This document shows positions 15,955 to 23,692 of a stretch of DNA of 29,963 nucleotides, one piece after another. The notes below the pieces were generated by a model. That model was not told where the DNA came from and ran no database searches. It saw only the letters and a list, made by a program, of their open reading frames with translations. Each line of letters starts with the position of its first letter. The stretch's first letter is position 1. The position numbers and the translations under genes were made by a program. Source of the DNA: an uncultured Collinsella sp. (GTDB taxonomy: Bacteria; Actinomycetota; Coriobacteriia; Coriobacteriales; Coriobacteriaceae); the NCBI GenBank assembly GCA_905207425.1, contig CAJLLB010000010.1, forward strand, positions 1 to 29,963, read 5' to 3'.

Positions 15955-16500
15955 CTAGGACAGATCGTCTTCGTAGGGCATTAGGTCTGCCAGATAGCCC
16001 TTCTCCTTGAGCATGGCCTCGATCTCGTCGAGGGTTTGCTCGTCTTCTGCCGCAATGCGGTGGAAGTGATAGCCGCTGGTTACCGTCAGCAGCGGAAAGC
16101 TCTTGCCGCTCTCGATATCGTGCAGGTAGCGCTCAACATCGCGACGATTGCGGATGTCCAGGTCGGCCGTGATCTTGCCGTACACGCGGTGATTGACGAT
16201 CACGTTGAGCACGGCGCCGCCCGCGTCGACGATGCTCGTGAGCTCATCGCCCGCTTGCTCCACGCCGTGGCGAACCTTGACCAGACGCGTGGGCACAGCC
16301 GGGCTGCTCGCCGCCTCCTGTAGTACATAGCCGCGATTGGTGGCGACGATATCGTGTCCGTCGGCGCGCAGCAGGGCGATGTCCTGCACCACGACCTGAC
16401 GGCTCACGCCCACCTCGCGGGCAAGCGCACTGCCCGAGACAGGATCTTTGGCGCTCTCGAGCACGGCCATGATGGCACGGCGACGCTCGCGGGCGTCCAT
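15955..16500 (-). CDS. niaR: NAD biosynthesis repressor NiaR (HTH plus 3H domain)
   Basis: 181 aa. An N-terminal winged helix-turn-helix (about 5-60; LAREVGVSRQVVVQDIALLR) is followed by the 3H domain (about 72-170), whose conserved His residues are seen in VRHGV, VNHRVYG, LHDIE and YHFHR. In the family, this domain senses nicotinic acid with a metal ion, and the protein then represses NAD synthesis and niacin uptake genes. Its ATG overlaps the nadC stop (TAATG), so it is the last gene of nadA-nadB-nadC-niaR and probably controls its own operon through the dyad upstream of nadA. The family was first described as YrxA in Bacillus. No frame defects were seen. Confidence 0.95.
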   Translation of the reverse strand: MDARERRRAIMAVLESAKDPVSGSALAREVGVSRQVVVQDIALLRADGHDIVATNRGYVLQEAASSPAVPTRLVKVRHGVEQAGDELTSIVDAGGAVLNVIVNHRVYGKITADLDIRNRRDVERYLHDIESGKSFPLLTVTSGYHFHRIAAEDEQTLDEIEAMLKEKGYLADLMPYEDDLS

Positions 16501-17360
16501 TATTTACCGTCCAGCAGACGCAGGTGCTTGAGCGAGAGGTCGAGGATCGGCGCAGAATGCGTCAGCGCCCCCGAGCTGATAAAGTCAACGCCCAGGTCGG
16601 CAAGCGCGCGGATATTGCTGGCGTCCACATTGCCCGAGCACTCGGTCTTGGCGCGACCGGCGATAAGCTCGATAGCGGCGGCCATGTCGTCGTGGGTCAT
16701 GTTGTCGAACATGATGATATCGGCGCCGGCCTCCACGGCCTCGCGCACCATATCCAGGTTCTCGCACTCAATCTCGACCGTCGCGGTAAACGACGCATGG
16801 GCGCGCGCCATCTCAATCGCGCGTGCCACGCCACCGGCGGCGTCGATGTGGTTGTCCTTGAGCATGACAGCCGTCGACAGGTTATAGCGGTGGTTGCTGC
16901 CACCGCCGATCTCGACTGCGGCCTTCTCGAAGACACGCATGCCCGGCGTGGTCTTGCGCGTGTCGACAAGCACGGTCTTGGTGCCCTCGAGCGCAGCCGC
17001 CATCCGATGCGTGTAAGTAGCGATGCCGCTCATGCGCTGCAGGTAGTTGAGCGCCACGCGCTCGCCCGAAAGCAGCACGCGCGCGTCGCCGCGCACCTGG
17101 CCCACGTGGTCGCCGGCATGCACCTCGTCGCCATCCGAGACATCGAACAACACGGAGCTCTGCGGATCCAGCAGCTCAAAGGTGCGGGCGAATACGTCCA
17201 GGCCGGCGATAATGCCGTCGGCCTTGGCGATGAGCTCAACGGTAGCGGGGCGCGCCGTGGGGCACACGCTCGCCGTACTCACGTCCTCAAACGTGATGTC
17301 TTCGCGCAAAGCCTGCAAAATCAGATCATCGACGACGAGCTTCATGGTAATGGGATTCAT
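16500..17360 (-). CDS. nadC: Nicotinate-nucleotide pyrophosphorylase (quinolinate phosphoribosyltransferase)
   Basis: 286 aa, normal length. It converts quinolinate and phosphoribosyl pyrophosphate to nicotinate mononucleotide, CO2 and pyrophosphate, the third step of de novo NAD synthesis, in the cytoplasm. Visible are an N-terminal alpha/beta domain (1-110), the DTRKTTPGMR motif, GGGSNHR and MLKDNHI, which contact substrates in the barrel domain. GAGGAG inside the end of nadB serves the ATG at 17360, and only 3 nt separate the two genes. Its stop overlaps the niaR start. The second half of the barrel (VEIECENLDMV, IIMFDNM, SGNVDASNI) is also as expected. Confidence 0.98.
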   Translation of the reverse strand: MNPITMKLVVDDLILQALREDITFEDVSTASVCPTARPATVELIAKADGIIAGLDVFARTFELLDPQSSVLFDVSDGDEVHAGDHVGQVRGDARVLLSGERVALNYLQRMSGIATYTHRMAAALEGTKTVLVDTRKTTPGMRVFEKAAVEIGGGSNHRYNLSTAVMLKDNHIDAAGGVARAIEMARAHASFTATVEIECENLDMVREAVEAGADIIMFDNMTHDDMAAAIELIAGRAKTECSGNVDASNIRALADLGVDFISSGALTHSAPILDLSLKHLRLLDGK

Positions 17361-17363
17361 GGT

Positions 17364-18740
17364 CTACTCCTCCACGGCCTGCGTGCCGGCGGCACGGGCC
17401 AGATCATCGATTGCCAGGGTGTCGGCGCTCAGGGCGCGGTGACGCCCGTCAAGCGCGGGCTCACCGGTCTGCTCCACGGCCAGCGACTTGCCGGTGCGCA
17501 TGTGCCACGCGGCGCGGCGGCCCCAAACCAGAGACTCGAGCAGGCTGTTAGAAGCCAGGCGGTTCTTGCCGTGAACGCCATTGCAAGCCGTCTCGCCCGC
17601 GGCGTAGAGCTCGGGCATCGAGGTGCGGCCGTCCTTGTCGACCCATACGCCGCCCATAAAGTAGTGCTGCGTGGGTGTGACGGGAATGGGCTCGTCCAGG
17701 ATGTCGCGGCCGTCCTCCAGGCAGCGCGCGCGGATATTGGCAAAGTGCCCGGTCACCACGTCGCGCTCGACGGGGGCAAAGCTCAGCCACTCGTGCTCGG
17801 TGCCGTCCTGCTTCATCTGCTCGCGGATGGCGGCGGCGACAACGTCGCGCGGCTGCAACTCGTCGGTAAAGCGCTCGCCGGCGGCATTGAGCAAAATCGC
17901 GCCCTCGCCGCGGCAGCTCTCGCTGATCAGGAAGGTGCGGCCCGGCTGCGGCGAGAACAGGCCCGTGGGGTGAATCTGCACGTAGTCCAGGTGCTCCATC
18001 TTAATGCCATGCTCCTGAGCGATGTAGCAGGCGTCGCCCGTGAGCTGCGGGTAGTTGGTCGAGTGGTCGTACACGCCGCCAATGCCACCCGTCGCCCACA
18101 GCGTGTGGCGGGCATGGATCTTAAACGGCTTGCCGGCATGCACGCCTTCGGCGGCGTTTGCCAGCTCGTCGGCGGGGCGAGCTGAATTGTCCTCATCCAC
18201 GGCGACGGCGACGACGCCGGTGCACACCGTGGCACCATCGCGCTCGGCGGTCAGGATGTCGGTCATGGCAACGTGTTCGAGAATCTGCACGTTGTCCAGC
18301 TTGCGGACAGCCTGGAGCAGTTTGGTCGTAATCTCCTTGCCCGTAATATCGGCATGGAAGGCGATGCGCGGTCGGCTGTGAGCGCCCTCGCGGGTAAAGT
18401 CGAGGCTGCCGTCGGCCTTGCGCTCAAAATCCACGCCCATGGCCAGCAGGTCGTTGATGACCGAACGGCTCGAGCGAATCATGATGTCAACACTCTCGCG
18501 GCGGTTCTCGTAATGGCCGGCGTGCATAGTGTCCTCAAAGAAGGCATCGTAGTCAGAACCTTCGGGCAGTACGCAGATGCCGCCCTGCGCGAGCATCGAA
18601 TCGCACTCGTCAACAGCGCCCTTGGAGAGCATGATTACGCGCGTGCTCGTCGGCAGATTGAGGGCCGCGTATAGGCCTGCCACGCCGCAGCCGGCAATGA
18701 CGACGTCACACTCCATGTCGGGGTATTGTTTGGTTTCCAC
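17364..18740 (-). CDS. nadB: L-aspartate oxidase
   Basis: 458 aa from the GTG at 18740, chosen because GGGAGAGG lies 6 nt upstream; an in-frame ATG at 18785 would put a repeat hairpin inside the gene. This flavoprotein oxidises L-aspartate to iminoaspartate, which NadA uses. The FAD dinucleotide motif VVIAGCGVAGLY lies near residue 12; later come SKGAVDECDS, QGGICVLPEGSDYD, WATGGIGGVY, HPTGLF, FMGGVWVD and GKNRLASNSLLE. The family runs to about 530-540 aa in E. coli and Bacillus; this protein is shorter, the loss being in the C-terminal helical domain. Succinate dehydrogenase flavoproteins are related, but the neighbours nadA and nadC settle the identity. Confidence 0.97.
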   Translation of the reverse strand: METKQYPDMECDVVIAGCGVAGLYAALNLPTSTRVIMLSKGAVDECDSMLAQGGICVLPEGSDYDAFFEDTMHAGHYENRRESVDIMIRSSRSVINDLLAMGVDFERKADGSLDFTREGAHSRPRIAFHADITGKEITTKLLQAVRKLDNVQILEHVAMTDILTAERDGATVCTGVVAVAVDEDNSARPADELANAAEGVHAGKPFKIHARHTLWATGGIGGVYDHSTNYPQLTGDACYIAQEHGIKMEHLDYVQIHPTGLFSPQPGRTFLISESCRGEGAILLNAAGERFTDELQPRDVVAAAIREQMKQDGTEHEWLSFAPVERDVVTGHFANIRARCLEDGRDILDEPIPVTPTQHYFMGGVWVDKDGRTSMPELYAAGETACNGVHGKNRLASNSLLESLVWGRRAAWHMRTGKSLAVEQTGEPALDGRHRALSADTLAIDDLARAAGTQAVEE

Positions 18741-18758
18741 AGGAATCCTCTCCCTTGT

Positions 18759-18793
18759 AATGTGACATAAGGGACTGTCCCTCATGTCACATT
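18759..18793. repeat. GGGAC-family palindrome, copy C, between nadA and nadB
   Basis: AATGTGACATAAGGGAC (18759-18775) and GTCCCTCATGTCACATT (18777-18793) are 17-nt arms with one mismatch around a single base, so the core reads GGGACTGTCCC. It starts 3 nt after the nadA stop and ends about 8 nt before the nadB ribosome site. Confidence 0.9.
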
Positions 18794-18796
18794 GGC

Positions 18797-19822
18797 TTAG
18801 CGCGACGCGTACTCGAGCATGCGGTCGAGCGCAAGTTTGGCCTGGTCGGCAGCCTCGTCCGACACGCCGATCTGCACCTCGCCCTCGCCCGTCTCCAGGC
18901 AGCGCACGAGCTTTTCTAGCGTGATGAGATCCATGTTGACGCAGGTGGGCTGCACCGCGGGGAAATAGAACTTTTTGCCGGTACCCTGGCAGCGGCGCTC
19001 AAGTTCGTAGAGCACGCCGCGGACCGTCACGATGATGAACTCGTTGGCGTCCGACTCCTCGGCATACTTGATGATGCCGGCGGTGGAGCCGATGTAGTCG
19101 GCCTCGGCCAGGACGTCGGCCTTGCACTCGGGGTGCGCCAGCACGAGCGCGTCGGGGTGCGCCTCCTGCGCGTCGACGATCTGCTCGACGGTGATGATGT
19201 GATGACGCGGGCAGTAGCCGTTGTTGAGGATGACGTGCTTTTGGGGCACCTGCTCGGCCACAAAGCGGCCCAGGTTCTGGTCGGGAATGAACAAGATGTG
19301 CTGCTGCGGCAGCTCGGAGACGATCTTGACGGCGTTAGAGCTGGTAACGCACACATCACTCCAGCTCTTGATCTCGACCGTCGAGTTGACGTAGCACACC
19401 ACGGCCAGGTCGTCGCCATACTCGGCGCGCGCCGCGTCGACCGTCTCGCGCTTGACCATGTGCGCCATGGGGCAGTCCGCGCCCGGCTCGGGCAGCAACA
19501 CGGTCTTGGTGGGATTGAGCAGCTTGGCGCTCTCGCCCATAAACTCCACGCCGCACAGCACGATCGTCTGCTGCGGAAGGCTCTTGGCGAGCTTTGCCAG
19601 GTAGAAGCTGTCGCCGACGTAATCGGCAACGGCTTGGACCTCGGGCGCCACATAATAGTGCGCCAGGATCACTGCGTCACGTTGGGTTTTTAGCTGATGG
19701 ATGGCCTCGACGAGCTCTGCGGGCACCAGTGCCGCGCGCTCCGTTGCCGTCGTTGCCGATGCCAGGCCGGCCGCGATATCGCGTGCAAGCTCCGATGCAT
19801 CCATGTTCGCGCTCTGTGCCAT
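18797..19822 (-). CDS. nadA: Quinolinate synthase A
   Basis: 341 aa from the ATG at 19822 (GAGAGGGG upstream; a TTG one codon earlier is unlikely). It condenses iminoaspartate with dihydroxyacetone phosphate to quinolinate using an oxygen-sensitive [4Fe-4S] cluster. By comparison with the E. coli enzyme as I remember it, the three cluster ligands are C117 (ADCPMA), C204 (GYCPRHH) and C294 (PTCVNMD). Other conserved stretches are ILAHYY, VEFMGESAKLL, YVNSTVEIKSW, AHPEC, GSTAGII and ITLEKL. It is the first gene of the nad operon and is controlled by the promoter/operator at 19858-19907. No nadA frameshift or loss of a ligand was seen. Confidence 0.98.
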   Translation of the reverse strand: MAQSANMDASELARDIAAGLASATTATERAALVPAELVEAIHQLKTQRDAVILAHYYVAPEVQAVADYVGDSFYLAKLAKSLPQQTIVLCGVEFMGESAKLLNPTKTVLLPEPGADCPMAHMVKRETVDAARAEYGDDLAVVCYVNSTVEIKSWSDVCVTSSNAVKIVSELPQQHILFIPDQNLGRFVAEQVPQKHVILNNGYCPRHHIITVEQIVDAQEAHPDALVLAHPECKADVLAEADYIGSTAGIIKYAEESDANEFIIVTVRGVLYELERRCQGTGKKFYFPAVQPTCVNMDLITLEKLVRCLETGEGEVQIGVSDEAADQAKLALDRMLEYASR

Positions 19823-19857
19823 CAAGGCCCCTCTCTTTTGGCGAATCTTGGGGCTTT

Positions 19858-19886
19858 AGTATGACACCTGGCTTTACAGCTGACAA
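19858..19886 (-). promoter_or_regulatory. nad operon promoter
   Basis: On the minus strand TTGTCA (-35, 19886-19881) and CATACT (-10, 19863-19858) are exactly 17 bp apart, both one or two bases from consensus, and 36 bp before the nadA start. The -35 and spacer lie inside the dyad at 19864-19907. Confidence 0.75.
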
Positions 19887-19907
19887 GACAGCTGTAAAGC
19901 CAGGTGT
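19864..19907. promoter_or_regulatory. Probable NiaR operator upstream of nadA
   Basis: ACACCTGGCTTTACAGCTG (19864-19882) and its perfect complement (19889-19907) form a 19-bp dyad around ACAAGA. The inner 22 bp (19875-19896: TACAGCTG, ACAAGA, CAGCTGTA) match the streptococcal NiaR operator consensus as I remember it (TACWRGTGT, MWTK, ACASSTRWA) at 19 of 22 positions. The outer arms add half-sites CACCTG/CAGGTG. The inner site covers the -35 element, so binding would block transcription. Confidence 0.75.
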
Positions 19908-20114
19908 AAAGTTGAAATAAAGATTCAATCATGCGGCGGGTCCATTTTCGAACTGGCAAGCTGAGGATAGCCGGGCTTTCGATAGCGCAGGAGGCATCTT
20001 TCGCCACCGCAACACCGCTTGGCGCGAGCTGCACGCCGTGAGGCGCAAACGGTCCGCACCCCCGCAAGCGGCGCGTGCCCGATGTGGCAAAATCGAACTA
20101 CTTAAGGGGGCCGA

Positions 20115-20837
20115 ATGCTCAAGATTATTGCCTGCGACGATGATGTCGCTTTTCTAGATAGACTGCACCGGATGATCGACCGTTGGTCGACCGAGACGGG
20201 CACGGCAGTCGACGTTGCGCTCGTCACGCGCGGCGAGGACCTGCTGGCCCGCCATGCTGCATCGCGCGCCGACATCATTCTGCTCGACATGATCATGCCG
20301 CTCGTCAACGGCATGGACACCGCGCGGGAGTTGCGCCAATCCGATACCGCTGTGCGTCTGGTGTTCCTCACCTCATCGCCCGAGTTCGCGCTGGAGTCCT
20401 ATGAGGTCCGTGCCTTCGACTATCTGCTCAAGCCCGTGACTTACGAACGCCTGGCGCAGTTGCTCGACGAGCTTTCGAGCATGCGCCCGGCGGCAACCGA
20501 CGAGCTCGTGATCAAAACGTCCTTTGGCTACCACGCCCTGCGCCTGTCCGACATCGAATATGCCGAGGCGCGCAACAAGCACGTGGTCTTCCACCTGCGC
20601 GACGGACGCGATATCGAAGCACTCGAGTCGTTCCGCAGCGTCGAGGACCGCTTGGAGCAAAACGCAGTCTTCTTTAAATGCCACCGCAGCTACCAGGTCA
20701 ACCTGCGCAATATCGATCACTTTGACCGCACGGACATCGTCATGCGCTCGGGTGCGTGCATCCCGCTTTCGCGCAGCTGCAAGCAGGGATTCCAAGACGC
20801 CTACTTTGCGGTTCGCTTTGAGGGTGGGAGACACTGA
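20115..20837 (+). CDS. LytTR-family response regulator
   Basis: 240 aa. Receiver domain (1-120): acidic pocket D8-D10, phospho-acceptor D58 (in IILLDMIMP), T86 and K106 (in YLLKPV). LytTR DNA-binding domain (about 131-236), with TSFGYHALRLSDIEYAEARN split here as TSFGYHALRL and SDIEYAEARN, and FKCHRSYQVNLRNI. It is of the AgrA/VirR/LytR kind, which bind paired imperfect direct repeats. Its TGA overlaps the ATG of the sensor-kinase gene by one base, so the two are translated together and form a two-component system. AAGGGGG lies 5 nt before the ATG at 20115. No AgrD-like peptide gene or AgrB was seen beside it, and its targets are unknown. Confidence 0.95.
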   Translation: MLKIIACDDDVAFLDRLHRMIDRWSTETGTAVDVALVTRGEDLLARHAASRADIILLDMIMPLVNGMDTARELRQSDTAVRLVFLTSSPEFALESYEVRAFDYLLKPVTYERLAQLLDELSSMRPAATDELVIKTSFGYHALRLSDIEYAEARNKHVVFHLRDGRDIEALESFRSVEDRLEQNAVFFKCHRSYQVNLRNIDHFDRTDIVMRSGACIPLSRSCKQGFQDAYFAVRFEGGRH

Positions 20838-22114
20838 TGGTCTCCTCGGTCGAAATGGTCCTTTGGGCAATCCACCACGCCACGACGCTGCTCTTTGGCG
20901 TCTTTGCCTCGGCGGCGCTGTGCGGTATCGAGATCAACCGGCGTCATGCGCTTGAACTGGTGCTGGTCGGTGCCGTAACCGGCTGCGCATTTGGCCTCGC
21001 CAATGCCGTCGGCGGCGAGCTTTTCGCCCGCCAGGTATATCCGCTCGTCGTGCATCTGCCGCTCGTCATCTATTTGTGTGCGCGCTACCGCCTGAGCCCG
21101 CTGCTTGCCGTGCTCGGCATTACGAGCGCCTATCTGAGCTGCCAGTTCAGCAATTGGATGGGCATCGCCGCATTTGCCGCAACCGATTCTCAGATCGCCT
21201 ACTATCTGGCGCGCATCGCGACCACACTCGCCGTCTTTGCCGTCCTGTTGCATTGGGCCGGCGACATCGGTCCGCGCTTGGCGATTAAAAGCACCACCGA
21301 ACTGGGCATCCTTTTAATCCTGCCGCTCGTCTATTACGTCTTTGACTATGCCACCAACGTCTACACCACGCTGTTCCACTCGGGCTCGGTGGTAACGGTT
21401 GAGTTTTTGGCATTTGCGCTCTGTGCCTTCTATCTTATGTTTCTTGCCGTTTACCTGCGCGAATACGAAGAAAAGGAAACCGCCGAGCGAGAGCGCTGGA
21501 TGCTCGAAACCCGCGACAGCGCCGCCATCAAAGAGCTCGAGGCTTGGCGTCAATCTGGGCGCGAGCTGTCGATTCTTCGCCACGACATGCGCCACTTCCT
21601 ACGCGGCCTGGCCGCTTTAATTGAGGAGGGCCACACCGACGAGGCGCTCGATCGCATCGACGAACTCTGCGAAGCCGGCGACCGCACCGCCGTACGCCGC
21701 TTCTGCGCCAACGAGACCGTAAACATCGCGCTTTCGTCATTTAACTCGGATATCAATAGAAACGGCATTACCGCCAACCTGCGCGCCGCCGTACCCGAAA
21801 CCATCCACGTAGGTGACGCCGACCTGTTTAGCGTGCTCTCAAATGCCTTGGAAAACGCTATCACCGCCGCAAGCGCCGCACCCCAAGGAAAGCGATTCGT
21901 CGACTTTGACCTGCGATTAGAGGACGGCCAGCTGCTGCTGTTAGTTTCCAACACGTTTGACCGCGCGCCGCGCATGGTCGACGGCATGCCCGTGACCCGG
22001 CATGCGGGCCACGGCTTTGGCACCAGGAGCATCAAACTTGCCGTGGAGCGCATGAACGGCAACTGCCAGTTCCGCATTAACGGCGATCGGTTTGAGCTGC
22101 GCGCTGTGATGTAG
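20837..22114 (+). CDS. Membrane sensor histidine kinase, GHKL (AgrC-like) type
   Basis: 425 aa. About seven hydrophobic segments fill residues 5-215 (near 8-30, 37-60, 66-84, 88-110, 122-142, 155-180 and 188-212). They lead into a cytoplasmic linker, the phospho-acceptor region ILRHDMRHFLRGL with H249, and a HATPase_c domain with N box LSNALENAI and G box GHGFGTRSIK near the C-terminus. This plan matches AgrC/VirS-like kinases paired with LytTR regulators, which often sense peptides; the ligand here is unknown. The gene starts inside the stop codon of its partner regulator (TGATG) and ends 64 bp from a convergent gene. GGTGGGAG is the ribosome site. Confidence 0.93.
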   Translation: MVSSVEMVLWAIHHATTLLFGVFASAALCGIEINRRHALELVLVGAVTGCAFGLANAVGGELFARQVYPLVVHLPLVIYLCARYRLSPLLAVLGITSAYLSCQFSNWMGIAAFAATDSQIAYYLARIATTLAVFAVLLHWAGDIGPRLAIKSTTELGILLILPLVYYVFDYATNVYTTLFHSGSVVTVEFLAFALCAFYLMFLAVYLREYEEKETAERERWMLETRDSAAIKELEAWRQSGRELSILRHDMRHFLRGLAALIEEGHTDEALDRIDELCEAGDRTAVRRFCANETVNIALSSFNSDINRNGITANLRAAVPETIHVGDADLFSVLSNALENAITAASAAPQGKRFVDFDLRLEDGQLLLLVSNTFDRAPRMVDGMPVTRHAGHGFGTRSIKLAVERMNGNCQFRINGDRFELRAVM

Positions 22115-22178
22115 AAGTGCGGCGCCGATCTCGAGGCGCGCCTTGCCCGCCAGGCAATCGCTCGCCGGCGCCAATCCG

Positions 22179-22754
22179 CTACAGCGGAGCGGCCGCCGGG
22201 GTCAGCTGCTTGATGTATGCCCACATGCGCTGCTTGGCGGCTTTGTCAGTGAGCGCCGCCTCAAAACCGTCGAGCGCGAGCACGCGGCGACCCTGCACAT
22301 GGGCGACCAAGCCGGGCTTGAGCATGGCGGTGTCGAAGTCATCGATCGCCACGAGCATATCGGCGTAGGTCTCGCGCATGGCGTCAGCCGCGTTGTTGTC
22401 GAGCAGTAGCACTGCCTCGGGGTCCAAAGCCTCAAGCGCCTCACGGAACAGCTCGCACGGCAGAGTCTCGCCCACCGCGACCGCTCCGTCACCCACGCCG
22501 GCGACGCTTGCCAGCACGCAAAAATCCTCGGGCGCGTAGCCGATGGCCCCAAGCGCCTTGCGCAACGCCGCGCCATCCGGGCCGGCGGCAAGCTCGCCAC
22601 CCGAACGCTCGGCCTCGTCCAAATCGCCTTTGACCAGCACGATCGGCGAGCACGCGTTGCCCGCGATACGCACGCCACGGACCGCAAGCGATGTGAGCTC
22701 CTGCTCGGCCGCCTGGGCGATGGCTTCTTTTTTCTGGCTTTGTGACGTGGACAT
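22179..22754 (-). CDS. Uncharacterised protein, possible degenerate uracil-DNA-glycosylase fold
   Basis: 191 aa from the ATG at 22754 (GGAG 5 nt upstream; an in-frame GTG at 22784 lacks a site). No membrane segment. The order of features resembles family 4/5 uracil-DNA glycosylases: a strand then GGELAAGPDGAALRKALGAI (52-71) where they have a GxPFVGxAGxLL segment; a strand plus CELFREALEALDPEAVLLL (100-118) where they have 'C.P.L..Ei...P.viv.LG'; and RVLALDGFEAAL (157-168), then KAAKQRMWAYIKQL (171-184), where they have HPs and a final helix. The catalytic GEAPG, the four cluster cysteines and the HPS motif are all missing. If the fold is right, the protein has lost glycosylase chemistry. It is convergent with the sensor-kinase gene and divergent from thioredoxin. 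Confidence 0.8.
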   Translation of the reverse strand: MSTSQSQKKEAIAQAAEQELTSLAVRGVRIAGNACSPIVLVKGDLDEAERSGGELAAGPDGAALRKALGAIGYAPEDFCVLASVAGVGDGAVAVGETLPCELFREALEALDPEAVLLLDNNAADAMRETYADMLVAIDDFDTAMLKPGLVAHVQGRRVLALDGFEAALTDKAAKQRMWAYIKQLTPAAAPL

Positions 22755-22890
22755 GCGCTCTCCAATCGTTTGCGTGCCCACCATTATATAAAAGAGCTGC
22801 CCGCGAGTGGTTGCTTTGCGGGCGGCTGGGTATAAGCACGGTCGTACTGAGTTTTACGCGGCCGAGCCGCGTCGCATTATGGAGGTCACC

Positions 22891-23211
22891 ATGGCTGACA
22901 TTAATCAGATTACCCCCGAGAACTTCGATTCCATCGTTAACGACAGCCTGCCCGTGTTGGTCGATTTTTGGGCACCGTGGTGCGGGCCCTGTCGATCCCT
23001 CTCGCCCATCGTTGACGAGGTTGCCGATGAGCTGGCGGGCAAGCTCGCCGTTGCCAAGTGCAACGTCGACGACAACCAGGACCTGGCCATGAAGTATGGC
23101 GTCATGAGCATCCCCACGCTGATTGTGTTTAAGAACGGCGAGGAGATTGACCGCTCGGTTGGCGCTCTGCCCAAGGCGAGACTGCAGGCGCTGCTGGAGA
23201 AGCATCTGTAA
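22891..23211 (+). CDS. trxA: Thioredoxin
   Basis: 106 aa from the ATG at 22891 (GGAGG 5 nt upstream). Classical one-domain thioredoxin with WCGPC in FWAPWCGPC (about residues 27-35), the conserved cis-proline in SIPTLIVFKNG, and the usual alternating alpha/beta pattern. It reduces disulfides of cytoplasmic proteins such as ribonucleotide reductase and peroxiredoxins, and is itself reduced by thioredoxin reductase, which is not in this window. An extra Cys (CNVDD) lies at about residue 57. The gene appears monocistronic, with a terminator at 23334-23370. Confidence 0.97.
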   Translation: MADINQITPENFDSIVNDSLPVLVDFWAPWCGPCRSLSPIVDEVADELAGKLAVAKCNVDDNQDLAMKYGVMSIPTLIVFKNGEEIDRSVGALPKARLQALLEKHL

Positions 23212-23333
23212 TACGCTTGTTACATGTTACCGTCTGCCTGCCGTCCATGAGCGGTTTTGCACCGCTCGCCGGACCGCCGGGTGCGGCGCGGGCGACCACG
23301 GATAGTATGGTAGTTACAAACAGCCCCCAGTGA

Positions 23334-23370
23334 ACGGGTGCGGGTCGCACAGACTCGTACCCGTTTTCTT
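23334..23370 (+). terminator. Probable terminator downstream of trxA
   Basis: ACGGGTGCGGGT (23334-23345) pairs with ACTCGTACCCGT (23353-23364) with two non-Watson-Crick pairs, then TTTTCTT follows. It is about 120 nt past the trxA stop, so it could also end a longer leader. Confidence 0.6.
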
Positions 23371-23442
23371 ATGCAGCTGCGCGCAGAGCGGGCGTAGTAA
23401 AATCTGAACCACTGAACTGCCCCATACAAAAGGAGATTTCCC

Positions 23443-23691
23443 ATGCATGACGTCGGAATGAACATGAGCCAGCTTGCCATGAGCGTCAAGCAGGTCGACG
23501 ATACCATCGAGCTCGCTCACGAGTGGAGCCATCAGCTGCTGCATGCGACCGAGAATTTTGACATGGAGCGCATCGGCGCCAAGCTCGAGGCCGCCATGGC
23601 CGCGCTGCACGAGGCCCACGACGCACTCGAGGGCTACGAAGAGGCCATCGAGGCCGACCACAACTCCGTCGGCTCCGTGAAGCTGGTGTAA
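23443..23691 (+). CDS. Small helical protein with spaced histidines, next to nikR
   Basis: 82 aa; AAAGGAG lies 8 nt before the ATG. I do not recognise a family. It is predicted almost entirely helical and acidic, probably a helical hairpin (about 8-35 and 38-72). Histidines 26, 30 and 34 (HEWSH, LLH) fall on one face of the first helix, and H56 and H59 (HEAHD) on the second; H2 and H73 are near the ends. Such an arrangement could bind a metal ion. The next gene, nikR, starts one base after this stop codon, so the two are co-translated, which suggests a job in nickel handling. That function is inference from position and His spacing only. Confidence 0.8.
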   Translation: MHDVGMNMSQLAMSVKQVDDTIELAHEWSHQLLHATENFDMERIGAKLEAAMAALHEAHDALEGYEEAIEADHNSVGSVKLV

Positions 23692-23692
23692 G

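Noticed and set aside
16524..18185. 553-codon open frame on the plus strand over nadC and nadB
   Set aside because: It crosses two real genes on the other strand and has no ribosome site or recognisable domain.
18741..18785. N-terminal extension of NadB from the ATG at 18785
   Set aside because: It would translate through a 35-bp palindrome; the GTG at 18740 has a good ribosome site and places the FAD motif at the usual distance from the N-terminus.
20115..22114. Quorum-sensing agr-like locus with AgrB and AgrD
   Set aside because: Regulator and kinase are AgrA/AgrC-like, but no AgrB-like protease or precursor-peptide frame is seen on either side, so only a two-component system is claimed.
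23230..23442. NikR operator upstream of the 82-aa gene
   Set aside because: GTATGG and CCATAC are both present but about 110 bp apart, unlike the compact GTATGA-N16-TCATAC arrangement of the E. coli site.
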